DNA of 55,469 nt from Veronia nyctiphanis (GTDB taxonomy: Bacteria > Pseudomonadota > Gammaproteobacteria > Enterobacterales > Vibrionaceae): contig NZ_PEIB01000034.1 of NCBI RefSeq assembly GCF_004116385.1, positions 1 to 55,469 on the forward strand, in the 5' to 3' direction. A program made the translations under genes and the position numbers. Shown here piece after piece: positions 1 through 9,350 of the stretch. The notes below the pieces were generated by a model. That model did no database searches and was not told the DNA's origin. It worked only from the letters and a program-made list of their open reading frames with translations. Within the stretch, counting starts at the first letter, position 1; every line of letters begins with the position of its first letter.

Positions 1-50
1 GCAAAGCGAAATGCGGTAGCTTTTTCAAAAGGTGCTGGCGGCAAGCCGCG
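1..50. repeat. Fragment of the cassette-array repeat family (3' end)
   Basis: The first bases repeat, with few changes, the 3' end of a long non-coding repeat found again at about 38160-38210, 38660-38705 and 40995-41040. The shared signature is a purine-rich stretch containing AAATGCGGTAGCTTTTT. It leads directly into an attC-like site here, as it does at 38.2 kb. Confidence 0.7.
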
Positions 51-67
51 AAAGACATGGAGCAAGG

Positions 68-134
68 GCTAACAAATGCTGCCAAAGGACAAAAAACCGC
101 TCCACAATTTTTTTCCTGTACTGGCAGGCGTAAT
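68..134. other. attC-like recombination site (integron cassette)
   Basis: The site starts with GCTAACAAATGC and ends with GGCAGGCGTAAT, and the two halves fold into an imperfect hairpin (CTGCCAAAGGAC against the complement of TTTCCTGTACTGGCAG). A near-identical site at 38229-38297 has a canonical GCGTTAG end. Here that right core is degenerate (GCGTAAT). It lies just ahead of the kinase-like gene, as expected for the upstream junction of a cassette. Confidence 0.6.
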
Positions 135-148
135 AAGGAATGTAGAAT

Positions 149-661
149 TTGGCTATGGATGCACAATTAATAGTTATTGGTGGTTTACCCGGTACAGGCA
201 AAACAACCTTATCAAAGGCTTTGTCAAAGCGTTTGGAGCTTCCCGTATTTTCAAAAGATGAACTTGAAGCAGCAGTAAGTAGAGCAGAGATCGCTTCGAA
301 TAGGCAAATGAATGGTGTTGGTTACGAGTTGATGGACACTATTGCACACGCACACATCGATAGTTGTAGATCTGTAATTTTTGATTTCATTGCTTCTAAA
401 AATCGCATAATCGAGTGCTGGCCTTCGTTGCTTTCTATGCCAGTCAAATATATTGAATGCATTTGTAGTGATGAAAGTAGGCATCAAGAGCGTATCTTAT
501 CGAGAGAACGAGGGATTAAAGGCTGGTATGAACTAAGTTGGGAGGATGTTGCTCAAATCAAAGCAATCTATAACCCATACACTTCAGAACGGCTTATTTT
601 AGATACTGCCGCAGAATTAGATAAAAATATAAAGCTAGCTCTAAAATATATCGATAGTTAG
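149..661 (+). CDS. AAA/P-loop kinase-like ATPase (small cassette protein)
   Basis: This is a small P-loop NTPase of about 170 residues. A Walker A motif GGLPGTGKTT lies at residues 11-20. It is followed by a kinase-like segment (FSKDELEAAV) and a hydrophobic strand ending in FDFIAS, where a Walker B-like aspartate would sit. Later ESRHQERILSRER looks like an arginine-rich lid of the zeta-toxin / nucleotide-kinase type. The substrate is unknown. The start is uncertain: TTG at 149 is 10 bases from an AAGGA, whereas ATG at 155 is 16 bases away. It stands alone just downstream of an attC-like site, so it is most likely a gene cassette. No partner antitoxin is visible, so a toxin role is only a possibility. 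Confidence 0.75.
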   Translation: MAMDAQLIVIGGLPGTGKTTLSKALSKRLELPVFSKDELEAAVSRAEIASNRQMNGVGYELMDTIAHAHIDSCRSVIFDFIASKNRIIECWPSLLSMPVKYIECICSDESRHQERILSRERGIKGWYELSWEDVAQIKAIYNPYTSERLILDTAAELDKNIKLALKYIDS

Positions 662-1196
662 AAAAGCATATAACAAAAAGTTATAGATAGATTCCATGCG
701 CTTGCTGATTCGCATACGTCCTAGCTTCGAGATTGAAATTCGATACTTAAAACTAATTTATGTTCATCGCATTCCTCCGGTGTTTTTAAGTTTGTTCGTT
801 AATAGGTATTCCCCAAAAGCAGTTTATTCAAAGCGGGTACTATAGTGCGTAAGAGCTAGCTAACTTCTGTCAAATTCTGCACGACCTTGTTTGGCGTAAC
901 TCGAAGCCGTCCAAAAATGAGTCATAGTGCAATAGGACTATGCGAGTGCTAATACTGAAGTTTTAAATTAATCGTCAATCAGGATGAGGGTTTTCTCGAT
1001 ACTCGTTGTATACGACATTTATCAACCAAACATAACGTTCAATAACGTACAAACCCCTTTCAGCTGCTTCTAAAGTTCAAAAAACACTTACCCAGAAATC
1101 TGAAAACCAATGTGTGTTCACACTCGCAACTATTGGTGATGAATTAGATAAGATAAAACGTAGCTATTAAATTAGGCATCCTTAATATATTAACCA
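662..1196. other. Gene-free cassette-type spacer
   Basis: No convincing gene. ATAACAA just after the kinase stop (about 669) and TTCGTTAAT near 797 could be degenerate attC core ends about 130 bases apart, but their complementarity is weak. A diverged copy of the CTGGCG-hairpin repeat lies at about 862-910. The remainder is AT-rich with no feature I can support. Confidence 0.4.
862..910. repeat. Diverged copy of the CGCCAG/CTGGCG hairpin repeat (copy A)
   Basis: The stretch TTTGGCGTAACTCGAAGCC matches the CTGGCGTAACTCGAAACC core found at 4.3, 37.6, 37.9, 39.1, 40.8 and 42.3 kb. The hairpin arm is decayed here. Confidence 0.5.
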
Positions 1197-2346
1197 TCAT
1201 GCTCTATTGTTATAGGTAATAAAAGAAGCAATTTTCTTTAAAACGCTTTTATACTTTCTGATAGGTGATTTATGATTATTACCCTTAACTGACTCCTGAG
1301 GTATTGCTTGATTAAAAATGTCGGCATGAAAATGAACGCTATGATAGCCCGGTAACAATGAAACTAAATTTGCGATGATACTGACAAAATTCGGCGCTCC
1401 TGCACAGAAAACTGTTTTATTATTCAAGTGAGGAATGATTGCAGACAAGTACTGTAATTTTATTTCTTTTTCAGATAATGCCGAGCTGTTCGGTTTTTTT
1501 TTCGTTCTGTATTCTATGACACTGAAGATTAGAATAGTTATTTTCTAGCATCTGAATCGCATCATTATCGTAAAAATCAGAGTTATTTCTGACGAACAAA
1601 ATTAGAATTACTTCGCGTTCAGGCTCATGTTTTAGTGCTTCAACAGCAATACACTTGATTGGCGAGAAACCAACTCCTGCACAAATCAGAACTAACGAGT
1701 GATGATTTGGCGCATTATTTAAAGTAGCTATGCCATAAGGACCTGAAAGTGCTACCTTTTGCCCGATATCATTTAGGTTGTTAAGATGGCACGAAACGAC
1801 ACCTTTATCGAAAATACGAATATGGAACTCAAATTTGCGATTCGTTTCGTCACATGATGCTATGGAGTAGGATCGCTTAGGCAAACCATCAAATGACATA
1901 TCAACATATTGCCCGGGCTCGAAGTACATCTGCTCGTCGGTTTCCACGCACAATATAAGAACATCGTTTCCACGCCGATTAATGCTTCTGATTGTAGCAA
2001 CACGACTTTCACTGATCCGCTGAGCCTGCTCGACATCAACTATTTTTTTTGAAACGGACTGTATCTCTACATTATATTTTATCTCTATGTCACTGGCTGG
2101 GTTAGCACTGCACGTGAGAATGTAGTTTCGTTGCTTTTCATCAGATGTAAGGCCGCTATCCATGCTACGTGTGCCAGTAGCAGAGCCCGAGACAAGTTTT
2201 ACCTTACATTCACCACAGTTGCCATTCCTACACTCATAAGGTGCCGGATAGCCAAATGCAATCAGTGAATCGAGCACGCTTCCACCAAGATCAGTAAAAA
2301 CATATGTGTTACTAGAATCGATTACTTTGATTTTGTATTTACTCAT
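1197..2346 (-). pseudogene. [2Fe-2S] ferredoxin / FAD-NAD(P) oxidoreductase, frameshifted
   Basis: This is an electron-transfer reductase. An N-terminal plant-type [2Fe-2S] domain carries CRNGNCGEC and a later TCSAN cysteine. An FNR-like module follows, with an FAD-binding RSYSIAS and an NAD-binding ICAGVGFSP. The reading frame breaks in a run of nine A on the coding strand (T9 at 1494-1502). Removing one base joins residues ending NEKK to a second open stretch that runs to 1197 and supplies the last part of the NAD domain (TVFCAGAPNFV). The layout is that of CDP-glucoseen / phenol-hydroxylase reductases or the C-terminal half of NqrF. It sits 89 bases downstream of the PepSY membrane protein on the same strand, which suggests a membrane-linked redox pair. 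The break may be a sequencing error or a slippery site. Confidence 0.75.
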
Positions 2347-2435
2347 TGGATACAGCCTTTACAAACAAAGGATATGTCGTCGCGTGACAAAAGAGAGCAG
2401 CGCTAGTTAGATAAAAATGCGCTAACTTAGTAACG

Positions 2436-3581
2436 CTATGTGCTGACGCGTTTTCTGTCAGTAATTGTCAATTTGATGACTGCGACTGTACCGAGTAACC
2501 AAAATATTATTGCGACAATGTGAACAAACATAAAGATGTTGAGGGTCAGCGAGTAATCATAGCCTTTTGAATTAGGGTTTCCCGTTACCTCATAAAATCG
2601 TCCTTGATGAATATCTTCCCAGAAGTCACTGGTGAATTCGCCAACATTTAGCACCTCTCCAGTGGCCGCATCAATCTGGGCCCGCGTACCGACATAACGT
2701 TTTGTTCGCAGCGAAATAATGCCCTCATTGGGATACGTATATACACGCCAGATATGCTTTGGCTTACTGATACCAAACTCTGAATTATCAAGAGCAATTT
2801 TGATTGCCTCATTATAAGTAACGGTGGGTATAGTTGATGAGCCAGTTACTGATGCAAGGCTACCCCCTGCAGCACCGGGGTATGCACCTTGAACATCGCG
2901 CCATTGCAACATAACACCTGAATACGTGACTACAAGATAAGGAATCGCAACAATCAGAGACAGATAAAAATGGTAATCAAGACAAAAACGCATCAGGTTA
3001 AATGGTGCTTTTGTTTTCACCGTATCTTGCATGTTTTCAGCTATTATCTTTTCAGCTATTTTGCGTCTCTTGTAGTTTTTGACTTTTTCGATCGTTGTAG
3101 TAACGGATAGCCAAGCACCAGAAACAGTCAGGAAAAAAGTTAAGATTGCCAGTATTAGGAAAAATATTAATGTGGCTTCCCCAAATGCACTGCCTGAATG
3201 CCATCCTCCAATACGGTCATTCCACCTTTGGTTATGACTGAGCACCTCCCCTGTTTGGGTATCAACCTGAACTTCATACCAGTCATATGTCCTCGCTTTT
3301 ACAATGCCATTTTTCATTCGCATATCTAGAAGCAAAATATCACTCCAAGTATCGACATTTGCTTCAGGCACTGACTTTACTGCAGCAAGAATGCGGTCAT
3401 GACTAATAGTCGGGTTATATTCCTTGAAACCGACACCGTTTAATGTGGGGGGTTGAATCCAATCAACTGGCTTTCTGAGTTGAAGAAAAATTCCAGTTGC
3501 TATTTTGAAGATAAAATAAATAGCGATAACTAGCGCAATCCATTTATGACTCCAACGAAAGAAGTCTGTTATTTTCCTCAT
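2436..3581 (-). CDS. PepSY-associated transmembrane protein
   Basis: This is a 381-residue inner-membrane protein of the PepSY_TM family. Hydrophobic helices lie near residues 13-35, 138-165, 205-230 and 350-375. PepSY-like repeats occur around VQVDTQTGEVLSHN and AQIDAATGEVLNVGEF, each followed by a W..RIGGWHSG or W..IHQG motif. Conserved histidines in or next to the helices (WSHKW, GWHSG, DYHFY, MFVHI) fit the haem or metal ligands seen in related ferric-reductase-like proteins. It is upstream of and on the same strand as the ferredoxin reductase, so a plausible job is transmembrane electron transfer, for example in iron reduction. That role is inference. The start ATG at 3581 begins with a typical MRKITDFFRWSHKW cytoplasmic end. 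Confidence 0.8.
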   Translation of the reverse strand: MRKITDFFRWSHKWIALVIAIYFIFKIATGIFLQLRKPVDWIQPPTLNGVGFKEYNPTISHDRILAAVKSVPEANVDTWSDILLLDMRMKNGIVKARTYDWYEVQVDTQTGEVLSHNQRWNDRIGGWHSGSAFGEATLIFFLILAILTFFLTVSGAWLSVTTTIEKVKNYKRRKIAEKIIAENMQDTVKTKAPFNLMRFCLDYHFYLSLIVAIPYLVVTYSGVMLQWRDVQGAYPGAAGGSLASVTGSSTIPTVTYNEAIKIALDNSEFGISKPKHIWRVYTYPNEGIISLRTKRYVGTRAQIDAATGEVLNVGEFTSDFWEDIHQGRFYEVTGNPNSKGYDYSLTLNIFMFVHIVAIIFWLLGTVAVIKLTITDRKRVST

Positions 3582-3894
3582 ATTAACTACCTAGCATAAT
3601 TGATAAAAATTATTTATATTTTAGATGTGATAGATTATATTTATATATTCACCAAATCTATTGGTTATAATCCATGACTGTATCAATACATTAATATACA
3701 AAAAATTTTTTTACAATATGCAACACAAAATCTCTGATGATAATATTTTAAAAAATTAATATGGAAAATGTAATAAAAGAATTATATATTCATTACTATG
3801 AGTATAGTTTGATATTTTTTTGATTTAAAATGTATATTTTAAGTTGGATTACTTTTCATTAACGATTTTTATTAAGCACAAAGGAGTTAAAATC

Positions 3895-3957
3895 ATGGTA
3901 AAAAAACCAGAAGGAAAATTTATAGAGCAGAGGTTAGATCTATTTATAAACTGTTAA
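3895..3957 (+). CDS. Very short ORF behind a strong ribosome-binding site
   Basis: An ATG sits 8 bases after AAGGAG and the frame runs 20 codons (MVKKPEGKFIEQRLDLFINC) to a stop. It may be a small peptide or the truncated start of a longer gene. The ORF at 4020 could be its displaced remainder, but no similarity supports this. Confidence 0.25.
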   Translation: MVKKPEGKFIEQRLDLFINC

Positions 3958-4019
3958 TAATAGTTGGAGAGAGGATAAATAAAATTGTAGCAACAGCCAT
4001 TCCCCTGTCAGTAGCTAAT

Positions 4020-4217
4020 ATGAAAGAATTTCAAACCAAAACCTTCGCCAGACATCTAACGCTAGCGAATCTCGTAGCATTTTTTGAAGTTTCTTGCATT
4101 AATAAGCCAGAGACAAAACCCAGACTTTGTTTACTTGAACTTGAAAAGGTTAAAATTATGCTGGATCATATTCATGATAAAGCATGGGTAACAGATAGCC
4201 TGCTACCCAAAATATAA
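4020..4217 (+). CDS. Hypothetical 65-residue ORF
   Basis: The short ORF (starts MKEFQTKTFARHLTLANLVA) has no recognisable domain and no clear ribosome-binding site. Its sequence is mixed hydrophobic and basic and could be the C-terminal piece of a regulator, which would fit a decayed cassette gene. It ends just before a copy of the dispersed repeat, as the other cassette genes do. Confidence 0.3.
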   Translation: MKEFQTKTFARHLTLANLVAFFEVSCINKPETKPRLCLLELEKVKIMLDHIHDKAWVTDSLLPKI

Positions 4218-4222
4218 AACAG

Positions 4223-4352
4223 ACCGTACTTGGCCAAAACACATTAGTTATTATTATCAAGCATCAAATTGGGTGAGTGACCTTACCAGCTCGTTTGTGT
4301 CCAAGTTTACGCAAGCTTGTCTGGCATAACTCAAAACCGCCCAAGCACTCCT
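4223..4352. repeat. Dispersed cassette repeat, copy B (5' half)
   Basis: It contains CATTAGTTATTATTATCAAG followed by the CCAGCTCG...CTGGCATAACTCAAAACCGCCCA core. Both blocks occur in the same order and spacing at 37.8, 39.0 and 40.7 kb. Confidence 0.65.
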
Positions 4353-4431
4353 TTCAAAATACGACTTTGCGTAGCAATAAGGCAAAGTTCGCCATCAGAC
4401 TTGATTTTCTATGACTATTCATACTACCTTA

Positions 4432-4445
4432 TTTGTATACACAAA
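4432..4445. promoter_or_regulatory. Probable HutC auto-operator
   Basis: TTTGTATACACAAA is a near palindrome 14 bases ahead of the hutC ATG. It resembles the core TGTATA/TATACA of the perfect operator ahead of hutI, so HutC probably represses its own gene. Confidence 0.55.
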
Positions 4446-4459
4446 TACTGGTAAGCACT

Positions 4460-5170
4460 ATGTCCAACACGCCAAGATTCCAGCAAATCAAAACCTATAT
4501 ACAAAAGAAAATAGATGCAAAAGAATGGCCTGTTGGCAGCCGGATCCCTACTGAGGCTGAACTTTGTGAACTCTTTTCTGTCAGCAGGATGACGGTAAAC
4601 AAAGCGGTTAGGGATTTGGTGAATCAAGGCAGATTGGAGCGCACGCCAAGACTCGGCACCTTCGTCTGTCAAAGTAAGGCAGAGTCACCATTGATGGACA
4701 TCAGAAACATTGCAGATGAAATTCAGGAGCGTGGCCACAAACACCACAGTGAGGTCGTTCTTCAGAAACAAATCATTGCGCCTGATGATGTTTCAATGCG
4801 TCTTGGCATGATGCTTGGCAGTGAGGTATTCAAAACCGAAATTGTCCACTATGAAGACGACAACGCAATCCAAGTTGAAGTCAGGTGGGTAAACCCAGAT
4901 TGCGCGAGGCAGTATTTAGAGCAGGATTTCAATCATATAACGCCCCACCAATATCTGATGGAAGCATGCCCGCTCAGTACCATTGAACACACGGTCGAAG
5001 CTATTTTACCTCCGGACAATATTGCAAGATTACTGAATATTACGCCGAAAACGCCTTGCCTATTGCTCCATCGCCGAACATGGAGTGGGCAGCAACTTAT
5101 CAGCTCCGCCCTCCTCTATCATCCCGGCGACCGCTACAAATTGAGCGCAAGGATGAATGTTCTCGACTGA
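4460..5170 (+). CDS. hutC: Histidine utilization repressor HutC
   Basis: This is a GntR/HutC-family repressor of the hut operon that is released by urocanate. Residues 1-75 hold the winged helix-turn-helix (GSRIPTEAELCELFSVSRMTVNKAVRDL carries the recognition helix). The rest is the UTRA ligand-binding domain, ending in LLHRRTWSG...SSALLYHPGDRYKL, typical of HutC. I prefer ATG 4460 (MSNTPRFQQIK) over the upstream in-frame start because the operator-like palindrome lies between them and family members begin this way. The gene is 236 residues, the usual length. A strong terminator follows at 5197, so hutI onward is transcribed from its own promoter. Confidence 0.93.
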   Translation: MSNTPRFQQIKTYIQKKIDAKEWPVGSRIPTEAELCELFSVSRMTVNKAVRDLVNQGRLERTPRLGTFVCQSKAESPLMDIRNIADEIQERGHKHHSEVVLQKQIIAPDDVSMRLGMMLGSEVFKTEIVHYEDDNAIQVEVRWVNPDCARQYLEQDFNHITPHQYLMEACPLSTIEHTVEAILPPDNIARLLNITPKTPCLLLHRRTWSGQQLISSALLYHPGDRYKLSARMNVLD

Positions 5171-5196
5171 CTTCGTACTACGCGTTTAAAAACAAC

Positions 5197-5223
5197 AAAA
5201 AGGCCCCACTTTGGGGCCTTTTG
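5197..5223 (+). terminator. Rho-independent terminator after hutC
   Basis: AAAGGCCCCA, a CTT loop, then TGGGGCCTTTT form a perfect stem ending in T's. It works on either strand and isolates hutC from hutI. Confidence 0.9.
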
Positions 5224-5370
5224 ATATTTACAAGTACATAATTCTGTCATTTAAGCTTTTAAAGAGCATAAAAAAATGAAAGATGCGCGGTTAAGCAACA
5301 TAACCGACCAACTTTTGCGCGATGGCCATCCTTGTTTACAACCAGTATCACGTCTTTGCATCACCAGGTC

Positions 5371-5411
5371 TTGATATTTACTTTATATTTGTCTATACAT
5401 TTGTATAGACA
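5371..5411 (+). promoter_or_regulatory. hutI promoter overlapped by a perfect HutC operator
   Basis: A -35 box TTGATA (5371-5376) and a -10 box TATACA (5394-5399) are separated by 17 bases. The operator is a perfect palindrome at 5390-5411 with arms TGTCTATACA and TGTATAGACA around a central TT. It covers the -10 box, so bound HutC would block RNA polymerase. Confidence 0.85.
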
Positions 5412-5432
5412 TAAAGGTGAGTGTCAAAATTG

Positions 5433-6647
5433 ATGAAACGGATATTTACAGACTGCCGCGTTGTTGCCATGGACAGCCCGGTTAATGACATTGATGGTTA
5501 TCAGGTCAAAGAGCATTGCAATATTGCTGTCGAAAACGGTGTTATCACTGCTGTAGGTGAGAATCTCACCACAGAAGGGTATAACGAGGTCGTATCTCTG
5601 CATGGACGACTCGTTACCCCCGGGCTTATCGACAGCCACACCCATTTGGTATATGCCGGTGATCGTGCTGCTGAATTTGAGATGCGCCTAAATGGCGTTC
5701 CTTATGAGGAAATCTCACGTCGTGGTGGTGGTATCTTGTCGACGGTCAAAGCCACTCGACAAGCCAGCGAGCAGGAATTAACTGATCTGGCCATTCCGAG
5801 AGCTAAAGCGTTAATGCGTGACGGCGTCACAACCATTGAAATTAAAAGTGGTTATGGCCTGACACTAGACGATGAGCTGAAAATGCTGCGAGCAGCGCGG
5901 AATGTGGCAAAAGCACTCGATGTGAATATCACGACGACCCTGCTTGGCGCACACGCTATTCCACCCGAATACCAAGGCCATAGCGATGATTACGTAGATT
6001 TAGTCTGCGAACAAATGATCCCTGCGGCCGTTGCTGAAAACCTGGCAGACGCCGTCGATGTTTTCTGTGAATCTATTGCGTTTACGCCCGCACAATGTGG
6101 CAGGGTCTTTGAAGCCGCTCAGGCTCACGGTCTTAAAATTAAAGGCCACACTGAACAACTAACTAATCAGGGTGGTAGTGCTCTCGCCGCACGTATGGGC
6201 GCAACATCTGTGGAACATGTTGAGTACATCGATATGGTTGGTGTTGAGACACTAGCCAAGCATGATACGGTCGCGACACTCTTGCCCGGTGCATTTTATT
6301 TCCTGCGTGAAACGCAAAAGCCACCGATCAATTTGTTCCGTAAGAACGGCGTACCAATGGCACTGGCTACGGATTTCAACCCCGGCACCTCACCCTTTGC
6401 CAGCTTAACCATGATGATGAACATGGGCTCAACGCTGTTTGGGCTGACGCCAAAAGAAAACCTCTATGGCGTTACTCGCCATGCCGCTCAGGCACTTGGA
6501 CTTCACAACAAAGGCCAAATTGCCGCGGGCTTTGACGCTGATTTCGCTGTGTGGGATCTAAATGAACCTGCGCAGCTGAGCTACCAGATTGGACTGCCAT
6601 CTTTGCATGCGCGTTATCTCAAAGGTGAAAGGAGCTGTGACCTATGA
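5433..6647 (+). CDS. hutI: Imidazolonepropionase HutI
   Basis: This is the third enzyme of histidine breakdown. It hydrolyses 4-imidazolone-5-propanoate to formiminoglutamate and belongs to the metal-dependent amidohydrolases. Motifs in order are [14 protein letters not shown] (two metal histidines), [26 protein letters not shown] and the late metal aspartate in [12 protein letters not shown]. All the family's metal residues are present. At 404 residues it has family length. ATG 5433 lies 12 bases after AAGGTGA; GTG at 5421 is too close to that site. It is the first structural gene of the operon, behind the HutC operator, and its stop overlaps the hutG start (ATGA). Confidence 0.95.
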   Translation: MKRIFTDCRVVAMDSPVNDIDGYQVKEHCNIAVENGVITAVGENLTTEGYNEVVSLHGRLVTPGLIDSHTHLVYAGDRAAEFEMRLNGVPYEEISRRGGGILSTVKATRQASEQELTDLAIPRAKALMRDGVTTIEIKSGYGLTLDDELKMLRAARNVAKALDVNITTTLLGAHAIPPEYQGHSDDYVDLVCEQMIPAAVAENLADAVDVFCESIAFTPAQCGRVFEAAQAHGLKIKGHTEQLTNQGGSALAARMGATSVEHVEYIDMVGVETLAKHDTVATLLPGAFYFLRETQKPPINLFRKNGVPMALATDFNPGTSPFASLTMMMNMGSTLFGLTPKENLYGVTRHAAQALGLHNKGQIAAGFDADFAVWDLNEPAQLSYQIGLPSLHARYLKGERSCDL

Positions 6648-7647
6648 GTATCGACCTTTCAGTATGGACGGGGCGTAACGATCCGGAAGACGGAGAACTT
6701 GGCTCAAGACTGCACAACAAAGTGCAATCAGCCGAAGAAGCAACACATCCCGGCACCATGATTCTCGGTTTTGCCTGTGATGAAGCGTTGCCCGCAACAA
6801 AGGCCGTGTCGGCGCATACAATGGACCGGCAGAAGTAAGAAAAGCACTGGCAAATCTCGCCTGGCACCATCATGGCTATGTTTATGATGGTGGTGATACC
6901 CGTTGTGATGACCATGACTTAGCTAAGTCACAACGCATTCTTGCTGCAGATATCAGTGAAGCACTGCGCCAACAACACTTCCCTATCATCATTGGTGGAG
7001 GTCATGAAGTGGCATGGGCGTCGTTTCAGGGATTAGCCAATCATTTGCAGCAAAAAGGCACAGAAAAGGTACCTCGCGTCGGAATCATCAATTTCGATGC
7101 CCATTTCGACCTGAGAACGCCAAGCGGTGACAGCGCCCATGGCAGTTCAGGTACACCTTTCGCTCAGGTCGCGGAGTATTGTCACAACCGTCAATGGCCT
7201 TTCGAATATGCCTGCCTTGGTGTGAGCCGGACATCCAACACAGAAGCCCTTTTCAAAAAGGCAGATGATCTCGATGTGCTGACGGTTGAAGATGTTGATT
7301 TCAACGAGCGAAACCTTGAAGAGATCATTGCTAAGCTAGATGCCTTCATTGAACGTTGTGACTGGCTTTACCTCACCATTGACCTCGACGTATTCCCAGC
7401 ATCGGCGGCTCCCGGCGTATCAGCACCCGCACCACACGGTGTGACCTACCCGCTGGTGGAAGCAATGCTACCAAGAATTCTTAACGCGAAAAACGCAGAT
7501 GGCGACAGAAAAATCCGCCTCGCCGACATCGCGGAGTACAACCCAAGATTTGATATTGACGGACATACTGCCCGCTTGGCTGCGCGCCTCATCTGGACTA
7601 TTGCGCGCAACCTTCCGGCATTTCACGAACAACAAGGAGTTATCTGA
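6644..7647 (+). pseudogene. hutG: Formimidoylglutamase HutG, frameshifted once
   Basis: This is a manganese ureohydrolase that splits formiminoglutamate to glutamate and formamide. It carries the binuclear Mn motifs GGGHE, NFDAHFDLR and TIDLDVFPASAAPG. The frame breaks near 6783: translation reads CDEALPATK, while the other frame gives VARNKGRVGAYNGPAEVRKA, the conserved arginase-family segment. One missing G (GAAGCG for GAAGGCG) restores a 334-residue protein of family length. Its start overlaps the hutI stop, and its stop overlaps the hutU start (TGATG), so translation is coupled. The break is more likely a sequencing deletion than true loss, since the rest of the gene is intact. Confidence 0.9.
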
Positions 7648-9341
7648 TGACAGACTCACGTCTGGATACCACAAGGACGATCAAAGCACCTACAGGTACC
7701 AAGCTGAATGCGAAATCATGGTTGACAGAAGCACCGCTTCGCATGCTGATGAACAATCTCCACCCTGATGTTGCTGAACACCCGCATTCTCTCGTGGTAT
7801 ATGGCGGCATCGGCCGCGCAGCACGTAACTGGGAAAGTTACGACAAGATTGTTGAAGTTTTGAAGCGCCTTGAAGATGACCAGACTCTGCTGGTTCAATC
7901 AGGTAAACCTGTTGGTGTATTCCCGACGCACAAAGATGCACCGCGTGTACTTATTGCTAACTCTAACCTGGTTCCACACTGGGCAAACTGGGAGCACTTT
8001 AACGAGCTGGATAAACAAGGTCTGGCGATGTACGGCCAGATGACTGCGGGCAGTTGGATTTACATCGGCTCTCAGGGCATCGTTCAGGGTACTTATGAAA
8101 CCTTCGTAGCCGTTGCTAAAAAGCACTTTGAGGGCGATGCATCAGGACGCTGGATCTTAACCGGTGGTCTTGGTGGCATGGGTGGCGCACAGCCATTGGC
8201 TGGCACCATGGCGGGCTTCTCAATGATTGCCGTTGAGTGTGACGAAAGCCGTATCGACTACCGTCTGCGCACTGGCTATGTCGACAAAAAAGCGACATCT
8301 CTCGACGAAGCACTGGAGATGCTGCAAGAGTCACTGGACAATAAAACGCCAATTTCCATCGGCCTTCTGGGCAATGCTGCTGATATTTTCCCGGAGCTGG
8401 TTAACCGTGGAATCACACCAGATGTAGTGACTGACCAAACGTCCGCGCACGACCCACTGAATGGCTACCTGCCGCAAGGCTGGAGCATGGAAGCGGCCGC
8501 TGATAAGCGTAAAAAAGACGAAGCTGGCGTTGTTTCTGCCGCTAAAGCCGCGATGGCAGTTCAAGTTCGCGCCATGCTAACGCTGCAACAACGTGGCGCA
8601 GCAACACTGGATTACGGCAACAACATCCGCCAAATGGCACTTGAGACTGGCGTTGAAGATGCATTCGACTTCCCGGGCTTTGTACCTGCTTATATTCGCC
8701 CACTGTTCTGTGAAGGCATCGGTCCGTTCCGATGGGCTGCACTGTCAGGTGACCCAGAAGATATCTACAAAACCGATCAGAAAGTCAAAGAGCTGATCCC
8801 GGACAACCCACACCTGCACAACTGGCTGGATATGGCGCGTGAGCGCATTCAATTCCAAGGTCTGCCTGCGCGTATTTGTTGGGTTGGTTTGAAAGACCGT
8901 GCACGCCTTGCACTGGCATTCAACGAAATGGTTAAAAACGGTGAGTTGAAAGCGCCAATCGTTATAGGCCGTGATCACCTTGATTCGGGTTCAGTGGCCA
9001 GCCCTAACCGCGAAACTGAAGGCATGCTAGACGGCTCTGACGCAGTATCAGACTGGCCGCTATTGAACGCACTGTTGAACACAGCGTCTGGTGCGACGTG
9101 GGTTTCTTTACACCACGGCGGTGGTGTTGGCATGGGCTTCTCACAACATTCAGGTGTGGTTATCGTTTGTGATGGTACTGACGATGCTGCGAAACGTGTG
9201 GGCCGTGTACTTCATAACGACCCGGCGACAGGCGTAATGCGCCATGCTGATGCAGGCTACGATATCGCAGTGAACTGCGCCAAAGAGCAAAACCTGGATT
9301 TGCCTTTGCTAGACCTGCCTAACACTCCGGTAAACAAGTAA
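7647..9341 (+). CDS. hutU: Urocanate hydratase HutU
   Basis: This is the second enzyme of the pathway. It converts urocanate to imidazolonepropionate with a tightly bound NAD+ as electrophile. The 564-residue protein shows the characteristic [20 protein letters not shown], the NAD-binding [13 protein letters not shown] and the active-site region [17 protein letters not shown]. The C-terminal [17 protein letters not shown] signature is also present. It has full family length and no break. AAGGAG precedes the ATG, which overlaps the hutG stop. Confidence 0.97.
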   Translation: MTDSRLDTTRTIKAPTGTKLNAKSWLTEAPLRMLMNNLHPDVAEHPHSLVVYGGIGRAARNWESYDKIVEVLKRLEDDQTLLVQSGKPVGVFPTHKDAPRVLIANSNLVPHWANWEHFNELDKQGLAMYGQMTAGSWIYIGSQGIVQGTYETFVAVAKKHFEGDASGRWILTGGLGGMGGAQPLAGTMAGFSMIAVECDESRIDYRLRTGYVDKKATSLDEALEMLQESLDNKTPISIGLLGNAADIFPELVNRGITPDVVTDQTSAHDPLNGYLPQGWSMEAAADKRKKDEAGVVSAAKAAMAVQVRAMLTLQQRGAATLDYGNNIRQMALETGVEDAFDFPGFVPAYIRPLFCEGIGPFRWAALSGDPEDIYKTDQKVKELIPDNPHLHNWLDMARERIQFQGLPARICWVGLKDRARLALAFNEMVKNGELKAPIVIGRDHLDSGSVASPNRETEGMLDGSDAVSDWPLLNALLNTASGATWVSLHHGGGVGMGFSQHSGVVIVCDGTDDAAKRVGRVLHNDPATGVMRHADAGYDIAVNCAKEQNLDLPLLDLPNTPVNK

Positions 9342-9350
9342 GGAAGCGAC

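Larger units (their letters stand above)
3582..4222. other. AT-rich spacer with two weak short ORFs
   Basis: Very AT-rich DNA that probably includes the promoter of the PepSY operon at its left side. A 20-codon ORF starts at 3895 behind a strong AAGGAG and stops at 3957. A 65-codon ORF lies at 4020-4217. Neither is recognisable. Confidence 0.4.

Noticed and set aside
76..261. 61-codon ORF over the first attC-like site
   Set aside because: It reads through the attC-like DNA into the kinase gene in a wrong frame.
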